Below are positions 55,688 through 64,000 of a stretch of DNA of 64,000 bases, piece by piece. A model generated the notes under the pieces. It had not been told where the DNA came from and ran no database searches. It saw nothing but the letters and a program-made list of their open reading frames with translations. Source of the stretch: Symsagittifera roscoffensis (Eukaryota > Xenacoelomorpha > Acoela > Convolutidae). Numbering within the stretch: the first letter of the stretch is position 1; each line of letters begins with the position of its first letter. The translations under genes and the position numbers were made by a program. The stretch spans positions 11,206,670-11,270,669 of the forward strand of contig NC_087062.1 in the NCBI RefSeq assembly GCF_963678635.1, written 5' to 3'.

Positions 55688-55876
55688 GGGTATTCTGATT
55701 GGATACGACAATTAGAACAAAAATGAACATTTTTGTGATTGGAAACGACAATACTCAAAATGAAGCTTTGTTTCCGATTGGAAACGACTTTTATCCAAGA
55801 ATGCCATAAAAGGAAGCTGAAATCTGATTGGAGACGACTACAATCCAAATAAGGAAAATCAATTCTGATTGGTTAA
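55688..55876 (+). promoter_or_regulatory. Array of GATTGGANACGAC elements, copy 1
   Basis: Five occurrences of a CTGATTGG(A/T)..ACGAC word begin at about 55694, 55733, 55775, 55826 and 55864, spaced 38-51 bases. ATTGG is the complement of CCAAT. The array lies about 190-370 bases upstream of the plus-strand ORF at 56061. A pair of CTCTCTCAGCTCT repeats (about 55962 and 56013) lies between. This suggests a regulatory region; no function is proven. Confidence 0.45.
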
Positions 55877-56060
55877 ACACACATATTCGAGTTGAAGGTA
55901 CCCCTAACTCCTAACTAAAAATCATTTTATTTTCATCTTAAATACCGTCAACTACCTCCTCTCTCAGCTCTAAATACCTTAATTTCAACTTATCTTCCGT
56001 TAGTTACCCCTCTCTCAGCTCTTTCTTGTTTTTACTTTTTAACTCAGTTTATTGCTCAAA

Positions 56061-56518
56061 ATGATCTTCTCCACGCAAAACAGCAATCTAATGTACTCTG
56101 TAGAATTTTCGCCTGATCTAGTACAAACTCAAGTGCGAGAAACAGTCTCTGGAGTTTTTCTGGCACGAATGGACATCCCAATCCAAGTCTGGCACATGGT
56201 GGAAGTGATTCGAAGGGATTTCAACGAACATCATATGATGCAAGTTCCCATCACAGAAAACCAACTTGGAACAATGCAAATGATGGCGGAAGTTTCCGAT
56301 CATGTGGGAATGAACCTCCCCAAGATTCCTGACTCAAAATTTGTAGCTCAACCAGTCGACGACTTTAGATGACGATGAGGGTTTCTCAGAAACAATGTCG
56401 CCTCAAAACACTCCTCCACAACAACCACCAGCAATGGAACCTCGTCAAGCTCTGCGTTCTAAAGAGACCCTCCAGAACTCTTCTGCTGCTCGACAGGTCT
56501 TTGATTAAATGTTTTTGT
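56061..56518 (+). pseudogene. Uncharacterised plus-strand gene of the Polinton-type unit, copy 1
   Basis: ATG 56061 starts IFSTQNSNLMYSVEFSPDLV, then MDIPIQVWHMVEVIRRDFN and PKIPDSKFVAQPVDDF. Here a deletion of about 45 bases relative to copy 2 brings in an early TGA (56370-56372). The original C-terminus is still readable to TAA 56518 (DEGFSETMSPQNTPPQQPPA..). The protein would be acidic with a proline/glutamine-rich tail. It is divergently oriented to the polymerase with a repeat-containing upstream region. I do not recognise it. Confidence 0.5.
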
Positions 56519-56692
56519 AAATAAATGTTGTTTGGTATTGACATCGTTTTCTGTAATTAATAAATTTCATCAAATTCCTTTTAATTATGAGAATAGATGA
56601 GAGGTTCAAAGGAAACCATTGAAAAAAAATGGAACTTAATTTAGTGCTCCGAACTCGCACATGTGTTAAGAAACTTGAATAATTATTGCATC

Positions 56693-59600
56693 CTCGAAAT
56701 TATTTACATCACAAAATTTGTCGAAAAAATTGTAGTAAAGCTCAAGCATTCTCACCTTTACATACTGCAGAATGAAAAATCCGACTTTTATGGGTTCTTT
56801 GTGCTCAATGAATGACTTTAGTAACTCAATATCGTTCAAGTCTTTCTGAGCGTTGTTCAATCGTTTGAAGAGTGGTTCATTAATTGCTTTGTGTGTTTTC
56901 TCATCATTCAAATATTTGTGATCGTATGTCTCGATCTGTCCATTATCTGGTAACCGTAGGATAAATTACCTAAAAGCTTCTGAGTCTCTGCAACAACACC
57001 GGATAAAGGGTTCTCGTCTCCTTCCCTTCTAGCATTAACAACCGATTGAACAAACAATTTGAAGCATTTTTGAGGGAGATACTGTACAAAGCGGTAAGCG
57101 TTTGTACACTGTAAGCCAAGTTCCATGTAGAAATTGAAGAGAGGAGTAATGATGGAACCATTTTCTTGTTTGAAACTGAATATTAGCATTCGCCGTGGAT
57201 GCTTAAGAAGATCATTTTTAATGGCATAATTTTGCATATATTCCCCAATGTCATTTCTTCCAACTTCAGTGTTTTTAAAAACTGGAGGAAAGTTCGAAAA
57301 TTTTGCTTTCAGTTCATCTGGAACAATTTAGTCACACTGAATATAGCCATAAAGAGATCCATCCCTTATTTTTCCCAATAAAGTATCAGTAGAGAGAGGT
57401 CTTTTGTAAGGAAATTTGGATATGATTCTTTTTTTTTCGTTTGTTTTGAAGTTTTTCCACCACTCGCATTCCCACATCTCTTCGATTTTGTATCTTTTTT
57501 CGCGAGTATACTCACGTCTCAAGTCATCCATCTCTATCCTTTTGTTTCCTCTCTCAATATCTTCATCGCTAAATGAAGCACGAGTCTCCTGGCAAGGACA
57601 AAAATTTTAATCGCATCCCATTGCTCCAATCACTGTTTTGCAGTGATGGCATTATCTATCTACATTGAAACAGTCAATTTTTTTTCCAGATGTGTGGAAG
57701 CTCTCAATTCTGCAGTCTGGTCTGGTTTCTTCGTAGTAAGACATGACCATGTTCTCAAAATTGCGAGATCGGTTATGTCTACCCTTGAATTGTTGCATAT
57801 CGGAATCGAACTCCCATCTTGTGCACAATCCTGTTGGCTTGTCTTCACACATTGAATGGGGATAGAGCTGGCTCGCATCAATTCCAACAACTGATTTGCA
57901 GACATTTGATGAATCCCTGGTAAAGGTTTCGTCGTCCACAACAGCTTTTCGCGTAAACACAATTGATGGTGCGCCCGACATATCCTCTCTAATTTTCTCG
58001 CACAACTATCTATCACTTTCGCAGAAAGGGTAGAATTTGCCATTGGTTGATTTGTGCAGACAAATATTTGCCAGATTTGGAAGAGTACATCCAAGTTTTG
58101 TCATATCAATTTCTTTCTGATGATGAAACTGAATCATTTTTTGTATTGCTTCAAGGGTTGGAACAATATCTTTGTTGTTGTACCACTGCAAAAAATCTTT
58201 AAATGTAGTCATTCCATGTTTCTGCCAAATCTCCTGAAAATATTTGTAATCATCCCATCCAGATGCGGGTACTGACTTGATTTGAAGTTTTTTTAGTGCT
58301 TGCTGCTCATCAAGTCCACTTGACTTCAGGTTCTGGTAAACCTTAAAATCTTTATCAAGAGGGTTGTTGTTTCTCAGTTTACTGAAAAAGTTTTCGTAAA
58401 AGGTAATACTTCATTCTCGAGCTTGTCTGAGCTGTCAAACCACTCATAAGGGAAAAACCTTTTCGTCTCACTGGCTTTGTAAGCTTTAAGAAAGGAGTCT
58501 AGAGATGTTGCTCCACCCAAAAATTTCATGATATAGAGAAACTGTATATCTCCAAACTTGAAGGATATGAAATCGTTAGCCTTTTTGATAACCATTGGTT
58601 CAGCTTCTTTATCGTTGATTAGGTAGGGAATCAGATAGCTCCTGATCAAGTTCAGATCATATCTTCCACCGTTAAACCCAAATACAGGTAACGTGTTAAC
58701 ATATCTCTCCAGATTTTGTTTCAAATCAATCAGCTGATTTTTCTGCATTCTCAAAACTGAGTTGACATATCAGTTTCCTCTGTATCCTCTATACATTCAT
58801 CTTCGTACTCAAAATTTTCAGTTGGATGATTTCGACATCTTTCATTGAACTCTTCGAAAATTTTCGACATCCGCTCATTCACTACTTTTTCAACATCTTA
58901 AAATTTAGTTCTCATTTCGAGCTCACTTTTCTCAAAATTACAAAATCGATAATAAGCTTTTGCGGATCCTTGTTATAAAGAAAATCTGGTTCATCTATCA
59001 GGTTCAAGGATGTTGATACAGAAATTGGAACGTGTTTTCCAATCCAGGTTGTTGTTTGGGTAGCTTTCAGTTCATCTGATGGAGCACATATCGACTCAAA
59101 ATCAAAAATGGCTAGGTTGTTGAATAGTGTGTTTTCTTTCGAAATTGGGATATTGAAACCTTCCAAATTGTGAAATAGCGTTTCTCGAAGTGTATATACA
59201 TTCTCTGGATAAATGTGTCGCACTCTATCTTTACAAGTCATAAGATGTCTATTGAAGTTGTTTGATCTGTTGAAGAAAAAGTCACAGCTAGGACATCGAA
59301 AGCACCTGAAGAAAGAATCAATATCATTCGTGTGAATGATATGGTTGTTGAATCTTAGCAATATGACAGTTTTTTTGACTGGATAATTCTCCAACATATT
59401 CTCCTTCCTGAATATAAAAATCGTAAATGAATATGTTTCGTTCAACTATTCTCTCTACAAGAGGTAAATCATCGATTGACTTTCCATGAAAGTTCTTCGG
59501 ATCGTATCCAGATTTTGATATAAACTCTGTAAACAGCTGAGATGTATGAGCATCGAGTTTACTATGACCAAGCAAATAAATAGTTAACGCACGGAAAAGA

Positions 59601-60472
59601 CAAAGATGGTCTTTGTATGGTTGTTTAACTTTGTCCGATGAAGGACAGTTTACTTGTGTATGTCGTCGTAAAGGTTCAGGCAAGACAGAGTCTGGACATC
59701 CCATTGTGATGTTTTTCAGTACTGCCGCAAAAATAGTGACATTTGTGATCAACTTGAATTTCCATTTTGTGTTCTGATGTTCTTGGGTGCATTGCTCCAC
59801 GATATCAAACTTTTCAACTTTTCCCTGAATTGAAATCAAATCCGCTTTCGTACACAGTAAATGCGATTTTTCAAACAAAGTATTGTTTTCGTGTGCATAA
59901 TGATACCAATATTCTTCCGTTTTGACATTACGGAGAATAAATTCAAGAACAATGTTGATTTTTGCAGCGGAGTTCAGCTTGTTGAAGACTTCTTCAAACT
60001 TTTCGTTAATAATCTTGGTATCTATCGTTGACATTTGAAAGTTAAATACCTTATGCCTCCCATTCTCCATCTCAGTACCCACCAGGAAGTGTTGACAAGC
60101 ACTCAACTCCTCTTTGAGTTTCTCTCCATCATCCCCTTTCTCCTCCACAATCTTGTTCAAGTCTGCCACCGTATCACTTGGCTTCCGTTGTTTCGCCCCG
60201 GTGTCTTTTCTCCGGTGTTGTTGGAGCAAGTAGTAACTAGGAAACTCCTGCTCGCAAGACGAACAAACCGTTGATTGCTTGAAAATTGATGGGGCATGCT
60301 TCTTCGCCGCATGATAATTCCATTCTTGCTGGTTGTAAGTACAATAATTACATTCAAGACAAGAAACAATTCCTCGCACGCAACTCTTGCGATGTCGAGC
60401 CGCATCGGACCTCCAGTACTCTTTGTCACAGTCCTCACATTTCAGTTTTTTGTTCTTCTTGAGTGAAGGCAT
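56693..60472 (-). pseudogene. polB: Polinton-type DNA polymerase B, copy 2, C-terminus missing
   Basis: Same order of domains as copy 1 up to motif B and the following FFDKFCDVNNFED. There the duplication breakpoint replaces the rest, so motif C and the C-terminal domain are absent. The N-terminal part is one open frame through the zinc fingers to the frame change at about 59380, because copy 1's private stop is a Tyr codon (TAC) here. A private TAA occurs near 58900 where copy 1 has CAA. The frame breaks at 58006 and 57652 are shared with copy 1. Not functional. Confidence 0.85.
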
Positions 60473-60842
60473 CTGAAAAAAAATGGGAGATTTAGCTTGT
60501 AGCAAAATTAAATAAAAGTACATGGTACACACAAAATGGGCAGATTTAAAATGTCCCAAAAAATTTAATAAATTATTTATACTTACTTTGAATTGTTAAA
60601 AATATTTGAAAAAAATTTCAAGTAGTTATACAAAGTATAGAGCGATTGCTTTTAACGAATGAAATAAGTTTTATTTACTGTTCCTTGGGGAAAATCAACC
60701 AATCAGAACTGAGTATTCTTTTAGTAACACTGTTTGTTGGAAATCAAACAATCAGTATCCAGCATTTTCTAAAAATGAACTTTATATTTTTTTCAAAAAA
60801 CCTTAATAATTACTTAAAAAAGGTCTATCGAAAATTATTTGA

Positions 60843-61400
60843 GCTCCCTCGAGTTACTTTACAAGAAAAAAGAAAATTCCAATTGATTTTCTTATTGATG
60901 AAATAGATGTTGACTCTTACTTTTTTCATAATTTTTTGGACGTTTATGTTGTCCAAAATAGAGTTATCAGACCAAGTAAAGATCTTTTCAGAGAAACTTA
61001 CTCAATCAAAGAGTTTACTTTTGATCCACAAATTGCGTATCAAAGTTTTAAACTTACGGCTGAATTACACCTAACAAGGAAAGAAATTTTGTTTATTCTC
61101 GAGAACTTGAAATTAATCAAAAAATCGTACAATAATATATCAAAAAGTCTTTTTATCCCCTATTCAAATTTGTAAAAAAAAACCCAGCAAAATTATTTAT
61201 TCCTTCATTTCTTTAAGGATTTTCAAAGTTCAAAATCCTGCTCGATTCGGTTTGGAATCAAGTTTCCAGAGGTTTGCTTTGAAAAACTCGTCAACTTTGA
61301 ATTATCCTCCCAAATTTACTTTAAAATTAAAGAATTTGAATATCTACTCAACTATCGGCAGTTTTTCATTGATTACGCACACAAAATTCAATTAACTTGA
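60843..61400 (+). pseudogene. Unrecognised plus-strand frame with one internal stop, copy 2
   Basis: Same as 54968-55525, including the internal TAA and absence of an early ATG, so both features predate the duplication. A single residue change is visible near the end (Tyr to His in FIDYAYKIQ). Confidence 0.4.
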
Positions 61401-61562
61401 TGAAAAAAAAATGCAGATATTTTGCTTTTATTAATTTTCTTGCTTTTGTTATTTATATCAGCAAAATTTTCTTATTTTTACTGCAAACAACTTTTGGTCA
61501 TTTATTTTTGCAATTGTTTTTGTGTATATTTTTACTTATTTGGAAGATTTAAATCCTTAAAA

Positions 61563-61751
61563 GGGTATTCTGATTGGATACGACAATTAGAACAAAAATG
61601 AACCTTTTTGTGATTGGAAACGACAATACTCAAAATGAAGCTTTGTTTCCGATTGGAAACGACTTTTATCCAAGAATGCCATAAAAGGAAGCTGAAATCT
61701 GATTGGAGACGACTACAATCCAAATAAGGAAAATCAATTCTGATTGGTTAA
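61563..61751 (+). promoter_or_regulatory. Array of GATTGGANACGAC elements, copy 2
   Basis: Same five-element array as at 55688-55876, with one nearby base change. Confidence 0.45.
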
Positions 61752-61935
61752 ACACACATATTCGAGTTGAAGGTACCCCTAACTCCTAACTAAAAATCAT
61801 TTTATTTTCATCTTAAATACCGTCAACTACCTCCTCTCTCAGCTCTAAATACCTTAATTTCAACTTATCTTCCGTTAGTTACCCCTCTCTCAGCTCTTTC
61901 TTGTTTTTACTTTTTAACTCAGTTTATTGCTCAAA

Positions 61936-62428
61936 ATGATCTTCTCCACGCAAAACAGCAATCTAATGTACTCTGTAGAATTTTCGCCTGATCTAGTACA
62001 AACTCAAGTGCGAGAAACATTCTCTGGAGTTTTTCTGGCACGAATGGACATCCCAATCCAAGTCTGGCACATGGTGGAAGTGATTCGAAGGGATTTCAAC
62101 GAACATCATATGATGCAAGTTCCCATCACAGAAAACCAACTTGGAATAATGAAAACGATGGCGGAAGTTTCCGATCATGTGGGAATGAACTTCCCCAAGA
62201 TTCCTGACTCAAAATTTGTAGCTCAACCAGTCGACGACTTCTTCTTTCCGTAAGGAAGCAGGATCAGCCGAAAACCTCATCACAATAGATGAAGATGAGG
62301 GTTTCTCAGAAACAATGTCGCCTCAAAACACTCCTCCACAACAACCACCAGCAATGGAACCTCGTCAAGCTCTGCGTTCTAAAGAGACCCTCCAGAACTC
62401 TTCTGCTGCTCGACAGGTCTTTGATTAA
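61936..62428 (+). pseudogene. Uncharacterised plus-strand gene of the Polinton-type unit, copy 2
   Basis: Same start and body as at 56061. The sequence missing from copy 1 is kept here, but one extra T in a TTCTTCTTT run (about 62238-62246) shifts the frame to an early TAA at about 62253. Downstream, the original frame is open to TAA 62428 (ENLITIDEDEGFSETMSPQN..). The two copies are thus broken by different lesions at the same place, and the ancestral product was about 160-165 residues. Confidence 0.5.
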
Positions 62429-62629
62429 ATGTTTTTGTAAATAAATGTTGTTTGGTATTGACTTCGTTTTCTGTAATTAATAAATTTCATCAAATTCCTT
62501 TTAATTATGAGAATAGATGAGAGGTTCAAAGGAAACCATTGAAAAAAAATGGAACTTAATTTAGTGCTCCGAACTCGCACATGTGTTAAGAAACTTGAAT
62601 AATTATTGCACACATATTCGGAAAAACAC

Positions 62630-63110
62630 TAGAAAAGTTGTACACAAGTAAAAAGTTACCTAATGATTTTTGCATCTTGTCAAAAAACTCACACTTTTTT
62701 AGCACTTTGTAGAAAAAATTGAAACACTTTTCGCATTTTATCGAAAAAGTAAAACACTTTTCGCATTTTGTCGAGAAAAGCGAAACACTTTTTGCATTTG
62801 TAGGCAAAAAGTGAAACACTTTTTGCATCTTGTTAAAAAAAGTGAAATACGTTTCGCATCTTTTCAAAAAAAGTTGAAACACTTTTCGCATTTTATCGAA
62901 AAATGTAAAACACTTTTCGCAAATGGTCGAAAAAAGTGAAACATTTTTCGCATCTTGTTAAAAAAAGTGAAACACTTTTTCGTCTTGTCAAAAGAAATTG
63001 AAACAATTTTTGCTTTGTCAAAAAAACTGATACACTTTTCGCATTTTGTCAAACAAATTGAATACTTTTTACAACTTGTTAAGAAAATTGACTTGTTTTT
63101 TTTTTTGCAA
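62630..63110. repeat. Minisatellite of about 31-bp units
   Basis: About fifteen diverged units of the form GAAACACTTTTCGCATTTTGTC followed by GAAAAA. Because the unit is not a multiple of three, all frames across it give Cys/Lys/Phe-rich repeats, which are not genes. Units vary by substitutions and small indels. Confidence 0.75.
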
Positions 63111-63174
63111 CTTTTTGAAAATCAAAAGAAATATTTTTTTTGCAAACTTTTTGACAACCGTAAATTTTTTTTCT

Positions 63175-63618
63175 TCATCGAAGTTTTTGGTAATTTCGTA
63201 AACATGTGAGAGGAAATAGATAGATTATCAAACGTTTTTTTCTTGAAACATTGATATGATCACTATTTACAAATCCATAACCATCAATAAAACAGTCAAT
63301 TCTTTTCAGCAAATCATGTTCATATTTTGAGTTTTGTACTTTAGGAACTCTTTCTAGAAAAGCTGAACCAATAGTTTGTGTGGAAGCTAGTTTCTGGTTA
63401 AAACATAAAAAGTGACGTTTGAATTTTTTGCGTAACTGTCTTTTCTTTGCAACACTTGGCATTTTTTCTGCTCCTTTCCATTTCAAATTGTGATGAACAG
63501 CGCGGTCAAGTTGATTGAAAACTTCACCAGTTGATGAAATAACATTCGAAAAAAATCTGTATTTGTACAGAGTGTAAAGACAATCAATAATTTGGTATTT
63601 GAAATGGAAATTACCCAA
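63175..63618 (-). CDS. Uncharacterised small basic protein
   Basis: 147 codons, or 95 from an internal Met (MPSVAKKRQLRKKFKRHFLC), which looks like a natural start with a strongly basic first 20 residues. The rest contains KYEHDLLKRIDCFIDGYGFV and a hydrophobic C-terminus. I recognise no family. It lies between a minisatellite and the window edge. A DNA- or RNA-binding protein of another element is possible, but support is only the open frame. Confidence 0.35.
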   Translation of the reverse strand: MGNFHFKYQIIDCLYTLYKYRFFSNVISSTGEVFNQLDRAVHHNLKWKGAEKMPSVAKKRQLRKKFKRHFLCFNQKLASTQTIGSAFLERVPKVQNSKYEHDLLKRIDCFIDGYGFVNSDHINVSRKKRLIIYLFPLTCLRNYQKLR

Positions 63619-63668
63619 TCGTTGTAAAATTTGATCGAAAGAAGTATGTGGAACTTACAATTTTCCAA

Positions 63669-64000
63669 CGAACAGTAGGAATTGTGGGTAGAGACAAAAA
63701 AATTACTGGTAACTATATACTTTTTGTGAAAATCACTGGAAACGGAAATAAATAGCGATTTTTGACAATACTCTGATTAAAAACTGGGAAGAGCTTGACA
63801 CATAGCTGCAGCCATCTGGAACAATGTTTTTGCTGAGAATTGTGGATTCATATAGGAACACTAACACCTACACAATTCCATATTTGGAAAGTTCACTCAA
63901 AACTTCCAATTATAGTTCTTTTTCCTTTTATGGTTAAGTGAATGACTTTTATTGTTTACTTCCAATTTCATTTAAACTCAAAAACATTTCTCTCAATTCT
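63669..64000. other. Right edge, nothing recognised
   Basis: AT-rich sequence without a supported gene or repeat structure. Confidence 0.4.

Larger units (their letters stand above)
50817..56692 (+). repeat. Tandem duplication, unit 1
   Basis: About 5.88 kb that recurs directly adjacent at 56693-62568 with only scattered single-base differences and small indels. The left breakpoint is at TCCTCGAAATTAT inside the polymerase gene. The unit ends AATAATTATTGCA and is joined directly to the second copy, with no obvious microhomology. It contains most of a Polinton-type polymerase on the minus strand and two plus-strand frames. Confidence 0.9.
56693..62568 (+). repeat. Tandem duplication, unit 2
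   Basis: Second copy, offset 5875-5876 bases from the first. Its last bases (GAATAATTATTGCA, about 62598-62611 by the visible match) continue into unrelated minisatellite sequence, so the right edge is uncertain by some tens of bases. It lacks the polymerase C-terminus, because the left breakpoint cuts that gene. Confidence 0.85.

Noticed and set aside
59375-59390. A AAA AAC heptamer in the polymerase considered as a -1 programmed frameshift site
   Set aside because: A -1 shift in copy 2 leads into a frame that stops within five codons; the polymerase continues in the other frame, so homopolymer change is the simpler reading.
1-62568. Idea that the left gene cluster and the right polymerase units are one Polinton
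   Set aside because: They are 46 kb apart with many unrelated elements between, one is intact and the other decayed, and no shared terminal repeat is visible.
62586-63052. Cys/Lys/Phe-rich repetitive frames considered as a metal-binding protein gene
   Set aside because: They arise from a 31-base minisatellite read in any frame and have no stable start or domain.

Overview
The window reads as nuclear DNA of an invertebrate animal. It is AT-rich, uses the standard code, has splice-acceptor-like sites in front of several start codons, and is filled by mobile elements of many classes: virus-like and Polinton-type genes, a Ty3/gypsy-like LTR element, LINE and other reverse transcriptase remnants, BEL/Pao, and MITEs of hAT and Tc1/mariner type. 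From remembered family resemblance, the Polinton-type polymerase, the packaging-ATPase cluster and the reverse transcriptase with an inserted PHD finger look most like those of cnidarians. The sequence alone cannot prove the taxon.

Layout. 1-3642: a very compact run of nine minus-strand genes, several overlapping and none broken, including an FtsK/HerA-type packaging ATPase, a two-helix membrane protein and a putative RNase H-fold nuclease. It looks like a young endogenous virus or virus-like element cut by the left edge. 3.9-10.0 kb: no convincing gene; MITEs, a long diverged foldback and dispersed repeats. 10272-21416: a complete LTR retrotransposon on the minus strand with nearly identical LTRs, TG..CA ends and a TAAT target duplication. 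It encodes a small basic protein, gag and a pol whose integrase is missing. 21.6-24.7 kb: a cluster of MITEs with GGCTCTTTT termini and 8-bp target duplications, one nested inside another, around two short related SP/RS-rich genes that are the best host-gene candidates. 24.7-29.1 kb: non-coding, with another 8-bp-TSD foldback MITE and ATCGAT-rich repeats. 29.1-42.9 kb: two direct, diverged copies of a 6.4-7.1 kb unit carrying a dead reverse transcriptase, a BEL/Pao scrap and arrays of a TCGAC-rich minisatellite in opposing orientations. 43-50 kb: degenerate sequence, a dead reverse transcriptase split by a PHD finger, and a LINE C-terminus. 50.3-62.6 kb: a Polinton-type DNA polymerase B region, tandemly duplicated in a unit of about 5.88 kb, with lesions that are partly shared and partly private to each copy. 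62.6-64 kb: a minisatellite of about 31 bp and one uncharacterised small basic ORF.

How the parts relate. Three states of decay sit side by side: intact (left gene cluster, LTR element), recently decayed (tandem polymerase copies) and old (29-49 kb). The locus looks like a transposon graveyard that still receives insertions. The left cluster is the best candidate for an incompletely described system. It has packaging and membrane genes, but no polymerase, integrase or capsid is visible before the window edge.
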